From contig CABUDQ010000045.1 of the NCBI GenBank assembly GCA_902490365.1, forward strand, positions 1 through 16,197: a stretch of 16,197 nucleotides of DNA, given 5' to 3'. The notes below the pieces were generated by a model that was not told the origin of the DNA, searched no databases, and saw nothing but the letters and a program-made list of their open reading frames with translations. Below, one piece after another: positions 1 to 6,902 of the stretch. The position numbers were made by a program, and so were the translations under genes. Every line of letters begins with the position of its first letter. Position 1 is the first letter of the stretch. This DNA is from an uncultured Collinsella sp. (lineage in GTDB: Bacteria > Actinomycetota > Coriobacteriia > Coriobacteriales > Coriobacteriaceae).

Positions 1-325
1 AGGTCTTGCCCGGCTCGGTGGTCTTGGTCTGGGAGGCGGGGTCGGCCTTGGTCTCGCCGCCGTTCTCGTCGAAGGTCACGGTGACGTCGCGGGGCACCCA
101 CTTCCACTGGGCGTAGACGGTCGTGGACTTGGAGACCTCGGTCTTGTCGGTGAACTGATCGCCCGACCCGTCCCTCTCGGTGTTCCAGCCGTCGAACGCC
201 CAGCCCTTGCGGGTCGGGGCGGTCTTGGGCAGCGCGAAGGTGTAACTGTCCTTATCTGCAGTCTTATCTTGCAAAAACTTTTGAGGATAAGCAGGATCGC
301 ATGCGCCATTATCATCAAAAGTCAG
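1..325 (-). repeat. InlB-B / Listeria-Bacteroides repeat units (about 1.4 units visible)
   Basis: Unit 1 (about 98-325) starts with LTFDDNG, has the diagnostic GWAFDGWNT core and ends in TTVYAQWKW. Unit 2 (1 to about 82) starts with VTVTFDENGG and runs out of the window. The pattern TFDxNGG ... GxxFxGW ... VYAQW is typical of these ~70-residue beta-rich repeats in bacterial surface proteins. The first third of unit 1 is encoded in AT-rich DNA and the rest in G+C-rich DNA. Confidence 0.85.
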
Positions 326-2638
326 CGATAACTTTGCTGCGACCTGCCACATGTGAAAATCATCAGTACCGTCGGCATCCCTGACGCGCTTAAGGTAATA
401 GCCCTCACCAACCGCATCCTCGTTGCCAAGAATAAAAGTGCTTTGCTTAGGTGCATCACCACTAGCTTTGGAGAGTACGTAGTTATCTCCGAGTGACGGC
501 AGTTTCAAATTCTGCCAATTGTTCGGATCCACCGTATTAACAGTAGTCTTCCCTGACGATTCCCCTTTTACAATAAGGGGAATGTCGCCGCCATCATCCG
601 TGCCATCATAGTTATTAGTGACAGCTGGCAGTCTAATTTCAGCGTCATCGCCACGGTAATTTCCTTGGAATAATGCGGGTGCCATTAAGGCAAGTGTGCC
701 CTTATTAATAACGGCACCTTTCAAATTACTTGAACCGTGATCGATGAGAATGCCCTTACTGCCAATAGAGGTGGTTCCCTTAACGAAAATATCGTTATAG
801 TTTTTCGCAGTATTGTATTGTTGCTCCCAAGTACCATTGATATCGACATAACCATATACGTAGGCTTGAGAGCCAGCTGTCGTCAAAACGCTGCCCTCAT
901 CTACCCGAAGGCCATTGTCTTCAATTAATTCATAGCTAGAAGCATTGTTGCAACCAAATTTGGTCGTTACATTTGTATTCGATTGACCAGTAATAGCGAT
1001 CTTATTTACAGAAGAAATCGTACCGGCCGTAATTTCGGAGTTATCAGTAACATTCAATGCAGATGCGTACTTAATATAAGGAATCTCAGCCACAGTCCCT
1101 GCAATATTGATTGTGGGAGAAGAAGACCCCTTGGGAAGCCCATAGTACACACCCGTAACGCCCGTAGCTATTTCCGGTCGTCCAGCAATATTAATGAAGG
1201 AACCGTCAGAAATCGATACATTCTTGTTCGAAGTCAACGAAACGTAGCCAACACTGCCGCTATTCAGACTGATAGATAGCTTTCCTCTAGCCTTTACGCT
1301 CGATCCCTCATCCGACGAATTGGTCAGGTCGTTCTCGCAGAAAACATACCCATGAGAATCGCCCGCTTCATCCCTCAGCTCAACACCAGAAGCATTCACG
1401 GCGATATCACCGTTTACAGCACTCCACTCTGCTCCATAAATAGAGCCAACATGGGAGCCGTGGACATTAACGGTAATAGATCCGCCAACGTTCGCTTTCT
1501 TCGAACCTTCAATAAAAGGGACATCATTGGGTATCGATCCACCTTTATCCCAGCCCCAAACATTCTCGTAAGCATCGATAACGACATCGCCATCGACCTC
1601 ATAAACTCCATCTGGGATCATTTGTCCTGCGCCAATTATTGGCCAATTGCTATTAAGACGAAGCATTTTGTCGGTGTTTTCATAAGTACTGCTGCCCGCA
1701 ATAATATGAATGTTGCCTTTAATAGGCGCAGGGTCACCAAAATGACCGCAAATTTCATTTACCCGACCCGAGCGAACATCAAGCGTCACGTTGCCGCGCA
1801 TCTCGCAACCGTAAGTGCCTTCGATAGCAGGAGAAACTTCGGAGTTGGCATTGTCGTAAACAAGCGTGGCGTTACCACCTACATAAACAGCAGGAAAGCC
1901 GTTTCCATCGCCGCTCGACCCATCGCCGCGCATGCAACCGGGATTAACGTGATTACCGCTAGCCATGCGAAGGTTACCGCTGATCTCAAGATAGGTGTCA
2001 TGCTCGACGGACCCTTGATATGAACCACCGATGACGTCATGAAGGCCAGCGCCACTACCAGGATTGATATATCCAGACGCGGCTATCACCACATGTGTGT
2101 GATCGACAGTCGACCTATAGCCACCGCCATAAAGTGTTTCAGAGAGGTTGAGCTCGCAGTTACGAGTGAAAACGGTATCGAAACCATTGCAATAGAATTT
2201 TCCTGAACCAACCACTTCGACGTTGTCAAAAGTACAAGATCCGGAAAGCATGGCACGGTTGGAGAAGTGCAAGGTTGCGCGATTATCACCGTCACTCGTC
2301 ACCGAAATATTCTTGTTAGCAACTCCGAAAGTCGAACCGTACCCTTGGGTCGGCACCACAAAAGACGAGCCGCCTTTTAGGACAAGTCTGATCTCCGATA
2401 AATTATCGGAGGCGATTTTATTCAGCGCATCCTCAAATGTTGATTGATCATTAACTTGATAAACACCAGATTCTGCTGCATCAGAATTCGATTCATCAGA
2501 TGTTTCATTCACATTCACATCGTTTGACTGCTTATCCGAGACATCAGATTCAGGTTTTTGATCATCACTTGAAACCGTATTGTCGTTAGACGAAGCCTCG
2601 ACCGCCCATTGACCCAGAATCACTATCAGCAGATTCAT
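1..2638 (-). CDS. Body of a large cell-surface protein with InlB-B (Listeria-Bacteroides) repeats; 3' end beyond the window
   Basis: One frame stays open from about 2650 to the left edge, so at least 879 codons lie in the window and the C-terminus is missing. The first in-frame ATG is at 2638, with a weak GGAG 10 nt upstream. The better reading is that this is the continuation of the signal-peptide frame that begins at 2780. The order is an acidic Ser/Asn/Asp/Glu linker (to about 2460), a long Gly/Asn/Val/Ile-rich body with alternating hydrophobic residues that suggests beta-solenoid or stacked beta-strand architecture, then InlB-B-type repeats at 1-325. No catalytic motif was recognised. By analogy with other proteins carrying these repeats it is probably a wall-attached or secreted adhesin-like protein; any anchor signal would lie outside the window. 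The body is AT-rich while the last ~245 bp are G+C-rich. The coding call is firm; the function is not known. Confidence 0.75.
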   Translation of the reverse strand, partial: MNLLIVILGQWAVEASSNDNTVSSDDQKPESDVSDKQSNDVNVNETSDESNSDAAESGVYQVNDQSTFEDALNKIASDNLSEIRLVLKGGSSFVVPTQGYGSTFGVANKNISVTSDGDNRATLHFSNRAMLSGSCTFDNVEVVGSGKFYCNGFDTVFTRNCELNLSETLYGGGYRSTVDHTHVVIAASGYINPGSGAGLHDVIGGSYQGSVEHDTYLEISGNLRMASGNHVNPGCMRGDGSSGDGNGFPAVYVGGNATLVYDNANSEVSPAIEGTYGCEMRGNVTLDVRSGRVNEICGHFGDPAPIKGNIHIIAGSSTYENTDKMLRLNSNWPIIGAGQMIPDGVYEVDGDVVIDAYENVWGWDKGGSIPNDVPFIEGSKKANVGGSITVNVHGSHVGSIYGAEWSAVNGDIAVNASGVELRDEAGDSHGYVFCENDLTNSSDEGSSVKARGKLSISLNSGSVGYVSLTSNKNVSISDGSFINIAGRPEIATGVTGVYYGLPKGSSSPTINIAGTVAEIPYIKYASALNVTDNSEITAGTISSVNKIAITGQSNTNVTTKFGCNNASSYELIEDNGLRVDEGSVLTTAGSQAYVYGYVDINGTWEQQYNTAKNYNDIFVKGTTSIGSKGILIDHGSSNLKGAVINKGTLALMAPALFQGNYRGDDAEIRLPAVTNNYDGTDDGGDIPLIVKGESSGKTTVNTVDPNNWQNLKLPSLGDNYVLSKASGDAPKQSTFILGNEDAVGEGYYLKRVRDADGTDDFHMWQVAAKLSLTFDDNGACDPAYPQKFLQDKTADKDSYTFALPKTAPTRKGWAFDGWNTERDGSGDQFTDKTEVSKSTTVYAQWKWVPRDVTVTFDENGGETKADPASQTKTTEPGKT

Positions 2639-2780
2639 TAGACAGATTCTCCGAAGTCGTGTTTTGCTGAGGGTCATTATTCACTATTACGTCAGCAAAT
2701 ACGCTCGTAGGAATCGTATTAAACACGAACAAAAAAGAGACGAGCCAAACGAGAGCTCGCCTGCAGCGTGGCAATCTCAC
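2586..2780 (-). CDS. Signal-peptide fragment of the same surface protein, cut off by a frameshift
   Basis: A GTG start at 2780 follows a good AAAGGG ribosome site (2787-2792), and an in-frame stop lies just upstream, so this is the only sensible start. The 64-residue product has a basic n-region (R2, R6-R8), a hydrophobic core (about residues 9-20) and an SVFA/D cleavage site at residues 29/30, a textbook Sec signal peptide. A Ser/Asn/Asp/Glu-rich linker follows, and the frame stops at 2586. The linker composition continues in the +1 frame. Removing one G from the GGG run at 2613-2615 joins the two frames as ...DSGQWAVEASSND. The gene is therefore either broken, phase-variable or affected by a base-calling error. 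As written, the body would be made without its export signal. Confidence 0.75.
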   Translation of the reverse strand: MRLPRCRRALVWLVSFLFVFNTIPTSVFADVIVNNDPQQNTTSENLSNESADSDSGSMGGRGFV

Positions 2781-2891
2781 AAACCGCCCTTTCTACTCAA
2801 CTGACATGAACCGGTAAAGGGCGACAAAATACCCAGAGGCAAAGGCATATATTTCGCTCTTACTGAATGTACTGTCTGGCACATTGGTTTT

Positions 2892-2919
2892 AGTTTAATA
2901 CCAGTGTTTTGTCTGACAA
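2892..2919 (-). promoter_or_regulatory. Candidate promoter of the surface protein gene
   Basis: Reading the minus strand, TTGTCA (2919-2914, five of six bases of the -35 consensus) is followed after 16 nt by TAAACT (2897-2892, four of six of the -10 consensus). This would give a leader of about 100 nt before the GTG at 2780. The -35 lies in a near-palindrome TTGTC-A-GACAA. The match is modest and unsupported by other data. Confidence 0.3.
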
Positions 2920-3012
2920 GAGAACGCGTTTATTGCCATGAAATAGAAACGACCAAAAATTTGTGTCACGACCAGCCAGAATTGATCGATGTGCATTAAT
3001 TTCCTAAGACCT

Positions 3013-3034
3013 AATGAACAAACAATGAACAAAC
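3013..3034. repeat. Perfect tandem duplication of an 11-bp unit upstream of adhE
   Basis: AATGAACAAAC occurs twice in direct succession (3013-3023 and 3024-3034) with no mismatch. The 11-bp period is close to one helical turn, so two identical faces would be presented to a DNA-binding protein. It could also be a chance slippage duplication in AT-rich DNA. Confidence 0.85.
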
Positions 3035-3102
3035 TCCACACCATAGCCATGGGGAAACTAGGAATTCGCCCGGAGAAGACGTTCAGCTTTTAGTTAAATG
3101 GT

Positions 3103-3132
3103 TAAAACGCTTCAGTTTATTGAAGCGTTTTA
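3103..3132. promoter_or_regulatory. 12-bp perfect inverted repeat upstream of the adhE promoter (operator or hairpin)
   Basis: TAAAACGCTTCA (3103-3114) and its exact reverse complement TGAAGCGTTTTA (3121-3132) flank a 6-nt spacer GTTTAT. The right end lies about 47 bp upstream of the proposed adhE -10. If it acts as DNA, it would suit a dimeric regulator. If transcribed from a promoter further upstream, it would form a stem of 12 pairs. It does not match the usual Rex operator (TTGTGA-N6-TCACAA). The symmetry is certain; the role is inference. Confidence 0.6.
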
Positions 3133-3175
3133 GTGTGCCTTTTAGAGGAATCTGACCGTTCGCCGAATAATTTCT

Positions 3176-3184
3176 TGCTATCAT
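3176..3184 (+). promoter_or_regulatory. adhE: Candidate extended -10 promoter of adhE
   Basis: TGC-TATCAT matches the extended -10 pattern TGn-TATAAT with one mismatch. No good -35 lies 16-18 bp upstream, which extended -10 promoters tolerate. Transcription would start near 3191, leaving a ~34-nt leader that contains the AAGGAG ribosome site at 3213-3218. Confidence 0.45.
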
Positions 3185-3224
3185 GCAAGGCGTAGGGTAA
3201 ATCTCCGATCGCAAGGAGACACAA

Positions 3225-5873
3225 ATGGTGAAAAAGTCACCGGAAAACACTACTCCCGCAATCGTGGACAACGTAGAGGCGCTTGAGGCTAAGCTCGCTC
3301 AGATGCGAGAGGCCCAGGCGCTTTTTGCTACGTACACGCAGGAGCAGGTCGACAAGATCTTCTATGAGGCCGCCATGGCCGCCAACAAGGCTCGTATCCC
3401 GTTGGCGAAGATGGCCATCGAGGAGACCGGCCGCGGCGTTCTTGAGGACAAGGTCATCAAGAACCACTACGCCGCAGAGTACATCTACAACGCTTACAAG
3501 AACACCAAGACCTGTGGTGTCCTGGAGCGCGACGAGGCCTACGGCATCACCAAGATCGCCGAGCCCATCGGCATCGTGGGCGCCGTCATCCCGACGACCA
3601 ACCCCACCTCCACCGCGATCTTCAAGACGCTGATCAGCCTGAAGACCCGCAACGCCATCATCATCTCCCCGCACCCGGCTGCCGCCAAGTGCACCATCGC
3701 CGCCGCTAAGCTCGTGCTTGACGCCGCCGTCAAGGCCGGTGCCCCCGAGGGCATCATCGGCTGGGTCGATGTCCCCTCCATCGAGCTGACCAACATGGTC
3801 ATGCGCGACGTCGACATCATCCTCGCAACCGGTGGCCCGGGCATGGTCAAGGCCGCCTACTCCTCGGGCAAGCCCGCCCTGGGCGTTGGCGCCGGTAACA
3901 CCCCGGTCGTCATCGACGACACCGCCGACGTGCTGCTCGCCGTCAACTCCATCATCCACTCCAAGACCTTCGACAACGGCATGATCTGCGCTTCCGAGCA
4001 GTCCGTGACCGTCATCGACACCATCTATGACCAGGTTAAGGCCGAGTTCCAGAAGCGCGGCTGCTACTTCGTCAAGCAGGGTGCCGAGATGGAGGCCCTG
4101 CGTGCCGCCATGTTCAAGAATGGCGCCCTCGATCACCGCATCCCCGGCATGGCTGCCGCCAAGATCGCCGAGCTCGCCGGCATCGAGGTTCCCGCCAAGA
4201 CCAAGATCCTGATCGCCGAGGTCACCTCCACCGACCCCGCCAAGGAAGAGTTCTCCCACGAGAAGCTTTCCCCGGTCCTGGCCATGTATCACGCCAAGGA
4301 CTTCCAGGAGGCAGTCGACAAGGCCGAGCACCTGGTGCTCGCCGGTGGCCCGGGCCACACCGCCTCTCTGTACGTGCACCCAGCTCAGGCCGAGAAGATC
4401 AGCCTGTTCGAGCACGTCATGAAGGCCTGTCGTATCGTCATCAATACCCCGTCCTCGCACGGCGGCATCGGTGACCTGTACAACTTTGGCATGAAGCCGT
4501 CTCTGACCCTGGGCTGCGGCTCCTGGGGCGGCAACTCCGTCTCCGAGAACGTTGGGGTGAAGCACTTGATCAACGTTAAGACTGTGGCCGAGCGCCGTGA
4601 GAACATGCTGTGGTTCCGCGCTCCCGAGAAGGTCTACTTCAAGAAGGGTTCCACGCCCGTCGCCCTCGACGAGCTCGGTACCGTCATGGGCAAGAAGCGC
4701 GCCTTCATCGTCACCGACCAGTTCCTCTTCAAGAATGGCAACACCCGCGCCATCGAGGCCAAGCTCGACGAGATGGGCATCGCCCACGACTGCTTCTACG
4801 ACGTCGAGCCCGATCCGTCGCTGCAGTGCGCACGTCGCGGCGCCAAGCAGATGGCTCTCTTTGAGCCTGACGTGATCATCGCCGTCGGCGGTGGCTCCGC
4901 TATGGACGCCGGCAAGATCATGTGGATGATGTACGAGCACCCCGAGTGCAAGTTTGAGGACATGGCCATGGACTTCATGGACATCCGCAAGCGTATCTTC
5001 ACTTTCCCCGAGATGGGCAAGAAGGCCTACTTCGTCGCCGTCCCGACCTCTTCGGGTACCGGCTCCGAGTGCACGCCGTTCGCCATCATCACCGACAAGG
5101 AGACCGGCATCAAGTGGCCGCTCGCCGACTACGCGCTGCTCCCCAACATGGCTATCGTCGACGCCGACAACTGCATGACCGCCCCGCGCGGCCTGACCGC
5201 TGCCTCCGGCATCGACGTCATGACCCACGCCATCGAGTCCTACGTCTCCATCATGGCTTCCGACTACACCAAGGGCCTCTCCGAGCGCGCTGCTAAGCTC
5301 GTCTTCGAGAACCTGCCCTCCAGCTTCACGAACGGCGCCAAGGACCCGCATGCCCGCGAGGAGATGCACAACGCCTCTTGCATGGCCGGTATGGCCTTCG
5401 CCAACGCCTTCCTGGGCCTCAACCACTCCATGGCTCACAAGCTCGGCGCCTTCCATCACCTGCCCCACGGCCTCGCCAACGCCGTCATCCTGACCCGCGT
5501 TATGCGCTACAACGCCGCCGAGGCTCCCGTCAAGATGGGTACCTTCTCCCAGTATCCTTACCCCAACGCGCTGCACAACTACGCCGAGATGGCCAAGTAC
5601 TGCGGCATCGAGGGCAAGGACGACAAGGAGGTCTTCGAGAACTTCATCACGAAGCTCGAGGAGCTCAAGGACTTCATCGGCGTCAAGAAGACCATCGCCG
5701 ACTACGGTGTTGACGAGCAGTACTTCCTCGACACCCTCGACGAGATGACAGAGCAGGCATTCAACGACCAGTGCACCGGCGCCAACCCGCGCTACCCGCT
5801 CATGAGCGAGATCAAGGAGCTCTACCTGGACGCCTACTACGGCCGCGAGCCTCAGGACTACGCCGTCTGCTAG
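3225..5873 (+). CDS. adhE: Bifunctional acetaldehyde-CoA / alcohol dehydrogenase AdhE
   Basis: This 882-residue enzyme reduces acetyl-CoA to acetaldehyde and then ethanol, consuming two NADH; it is the cytosolic redox sink of mixed-acid fermentation. The N-terminal half (about 15-450) is a CoA-acylating aldehyde dehydrogenase with the catalytic Cys255 in FDNGMICASEQ and the VGAGNTPVVID segment (221-231). After a linker (about 450-480) comes an iron-dependent alcohol dehydrogenase with GGGSAMDAGK (555-564) and SGTGSE (610-615). The likely Fe ligands are D664, H668, H734 and H748. They lie 11 residues after the E. coli ligands (D653, H657, H723, H737), and the length is close to E. coli AdhE (891). 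The ATG has AAGGAG 6 nt upstream. Codon use is strongly biased to C-ending codons, as expected of an abundant protein, and no frame damage is seen. AdhE of this type normally forms spirosomes. Confidence 0.98.
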   Translation: MVKKSPENTTPAIVDNVEALEAKLAQMREAQALFATYTQEQVDKIFYEAAMAANKARIPLAKMAIEETGRGVLEDKVIKNHYAAEYIYNAYKNTKTCGVLERDEAYGITKIAEPIGIVGAVIPTTNPTSTAIFKTLISLKTRNAIIISPHPAAAKCTIAAAKLVLDAAVKAGAPEGIIGWVDVPSIELTNMVMRDVDIILATGGPGMVKAAYSSGKPALGVGAGNTPVVIDDTADVLLAVNSIIHSKTFDNGMICASEQSVTVIDTIYDQVKAEFQKRGCYFVKQGAEMEALRAAMFKNGALDHRIPGMAAAKIAELAGIEVPAKTKILIAEVTSTDPAKEEFSHEKLSPVLAMYHAKDFQEAVDKAEHLVLAGGPGHTASLYVHPAQAEKISLFEHVMKACRIVINTPSSHGGIGDLYNFGMKPSLTLGCGSWGGNSVSENVGVKHLINVKTVAERRENMLWFRAPEKVYFKKGSTPVALDELGTVMGKKRAFIVTDQFLFKNGNTRAIEAKLDEMGIAHDCFYDVEPDPSLQCARRGAKQMALFEPDVIIAVGGGSAMDAGKIMWMMYEHPECKFEDMAMDFMDIRKRIFTFPEMGKKAYFVAVPTSSGTGSECTPFAIITDKETGIKWPLADYALLPNMAIVDADNCMTAPRGLTAASGIDVMTHAIESYVSIMASDYTKGLSERAAKLVFENLPSSFTNGAKDPHAREEMHNASCMAGMAFANAFLGLNHSMAHKLGAFHHLPHGLANAVILTRVMRYNAAEAPVKMGTFSQYPYPNALHNYAEMAKYCGIEGKDDKEVFENFITKLEELKDFIGVKKTIADYGVDEQYFLDTLDEMTEQAFNDQCTGANPRYPLMSEIKELYLDAYYGREPQDYAVC

Positions 5874-5890
5874 TTTTAGCACGGTTTTTA

Positions 5891-5929
5891 ACGGCGGGGG
5901 TGCACGGGTGTTTCACACACCCCCGCCGT
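5891..5929 (+). terminator. Strong GC hairpin after adhE, terminator-like but without a U-tract
   Basis: ACGGCGGGGGTG (5891-5902) pairs perfectly with CACCCCCGCCGT (5918-5929), giving 12 bp around a 15-nt loop, 18 nt after the adhE stop. It is followed by CGCTTCTATCG rather than a T-run. It may terminate weakly, protect the 3' end of the adhE mRNA, or allow read-through into the kinase gene 33 nt further on. Confidence 0.55.
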
Positions 5930-5961
5930 CGCTTCTATCGCATCGTTGAAAGGATGCAACC

Positions 5962-6726
5962 ATGCTGCTACCCGATTCCAAGACCGAGCTCGTCCGCCGT
6001 GGCAACAAGGTCGTTTACGACCTGGGCGACAAGATCGTCAAGGTCTTTAACGAGACCAAGCCTGTCTCCGACGTGTTCAACGAGGCTTTGAATCTTGCCC
6101 GCATCAATGAGTGCGGCATCCGCAGCCCCAAGGCTCTCGAGGTTTCCCAGCTCGAGAACGCCAACGGCTGGGCGCTCGTGACCGAGAAGGTTCCGGGCAC
6201 CACCCTTGCCGAGAAGATGACTGCCGAGCCCCAGCGCTTTGGTGAGTATCTCGAGATGTTCGTCGACCTCCAGATCGAGATCCACGGCTACACCTCCCCG
6301 CTGCTCAACCGTCAGCGCGACAAGTTCGCCCGCATGATCGACAGCCTTGATCAGCTCAATGCCACCACGCGCTACAACCTTCAGGAGCGTCTGGACGGCA
6401 TGACCAAGGAGTTTAAGGTCTGCCACGGCGACTTCAACCCCTCCAACGTCATCGTCGGCGACGACGGCCAGCTCTATGTGTGCGACTGGGCACACGCCAC
6501 CCAGGGCTCCCCTGCTGCCGACGTTGCCACCACCTACCTGCTCTTCGCCCTCAACAGCAAGGACCAGGCTGAGGCCTACCTGGAGCTCTACTGCGACCGC
6601 GCCGACATGCCCATGCAGGTCGTGCGTCAGTGGACGAGCATCGTCGCCGCTTCCGAGCTCGCTCGTAAGCGCAACGTGAACGATGAGTTCCTGAAGAACT
6701 GGATCGACGTCGTCGATTATCAGTAA
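5962..6726 (+). CDS. Aminoglycoside-phosphotransferase-fold small-molecule kinase, substrate unknown
   Basis: This 254-residue protein has the APH/choline-kinase-like fold. The catalytic loop HGDFNPSN (155-162) carries the catalytic Asp157 and metal-binding Asn162. CDWAHAT (174-180) supplies the metal-binding Asp175 in place of the DFG Asp. The N-lobe (about 10-80) has a hydrophobic, Lys-containing strand pattern (DKIVKVFN, 23-30), with a likely ATP-contacting Lys there, and the C-terminus is helical. The family phosphorylates small molecules such as aminoglycosides, choline, homoserine and sugars. This short form resembles uncharacterised putative kinases rather than a known resistance enzyme, so no drug resistance should be assumed. 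The ATG has GAAAGGA 7 nt upstream. It follows adhE on the same strand, separated by the GC hairpin, so cotranscription is uncertain. It ends before a clear terminator at 6761. Confidence 0.8.
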   Translation: MLLPDSKTELVRRGNKVVYDLGDKIVKVFNETKPVSDVFNEALNLARINECGIRSPKALEVSQLENANGWALVTEKVPGTTLAEKMTAEPQRFGEYLEMFVDLQIEIHGYTSPLLNRQRDKFARMIDSLDQLNATTRYNLQERLDGMTKEFKVCHGDFNPSNVIVGDDGQLYVCDWAHATQGSPAADVATTYLLFALNSKDQAEAYLELYCDRADMPMQVVRQWTSIVAASELARKRNVNDEFLKNWIDVVDYQ

Positions 6727-6760
6727 TATCTGAGCGATTTATTTCGCATCGGAGGCACAA

Positions 6761-6796
6761 GAAAACCCCGCAGCTCATATGGGCTGTGGGGTTTTC
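6761..6796 (+). terminator. Intrinsic terminator of the adhE/kinase strand
   Basis: GAAAACCCCGCAGC (6761-6774) pairs with GCTGTGGGGTTTTC (6783-6796), 14 pairs including one G-T, with an 8-nt loop. The stem ends in TTTTC and continues CTTT on the plus strand. It lies 34 nt after the kinase stop. The A-run on the left arm means it could also work in the opposite direction. Confidence 0.85.
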
Positions 6797-6830
6797 CTTT
6801 ACCCATCGAGTTTATTCACGCAACAAAATA

Positions 6831-6871
6831 GACTGCTCCGCATCTCTTCCTAAGAGAGATACGGAGCAGTC
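6831..6871 (-). terminator. Intrinsic terminator of the pyrH-to-proS operon
   Basis: GACTGCTCCG (6831-6840) pairs with CGGAGCAGTC (6862-6871). After one C-A mismatch, ATCTCT (6842-6847) pairs with AGAGAT (6855-6860). Read on the minus strand, the hairpin starts 31 nt after the proS stop and is followed by TATTTTGTTG, an imperfect U-tract. With the hairpin at 6761 it insulates the two converging units. Confidence 0.8.
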
Positions 6872-6902
6872 CCGCAATTACATCTAATAGCAGAAACGTC
6901 GA

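Larger units (their letters stand above)
2781..3224. other. Divergent AT-rich intergenic region between the surface protein gene and adhE
   Basis: This 444-bp stretch holds no convincing gene. It separates two divergent start codons (GTG at 2780, ATG at 3225), so it should carry both promoters. Visible elements are the surface-gene ribosome site (2787-2792), two copies of TGTCTGRCA (2873-2881 and 2910-2918), an 11-bp tandem duplication (3013-3034), a 12-bp inverted repeat (3103-3132), an extended -10 element (3176-3184) and the adhE ribosome site AAGGAG (3213-3218, 6 nt before ATG). Confidence 0.8.

Noticed and set aside
737..2447. Several plus-strand frames of 63-223 residues opposite the surface gene
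   Set aside because: The minus-strand frame is continuous over the whole interval, with signal peptide, linker and repeat domains. The plus-strand products show no family and lack ribosome sites.
2620..2638. MNLLIVILG... at 2638 as an independent short signal peptide for the surface protein
   Set aside because: The hydrophobic run is short and has no basic n-region. The frame at 2780 has a full signal peptide and a better ribosome site, and a one-base correction joins it to the body.
2955..2975. Possible Rex- or CRP-like site around TTTGTGTCACGACC
   Set aside because: Only one half resembles TTGTGA, and the symmetric half is poor with the wrong spacing.
3083..3271. A 62-residue minus-strand frame in the adhE upstream region
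   Set aside because: It overlaps the adhE start, includes the inverted repeat (KRFNKLKRFN arises from the dyad) and has no supported start.
3237..5882. An 881-residue open frame antisense to adhE
   Set aside because: It mirrors adhE almost exactly. C-ending codon bias removes stops on the opposite strand, and its product is a low-complexity Gly/Val/Leu/Asp/His-rich sequence with no domain. adhE is unmistakable.
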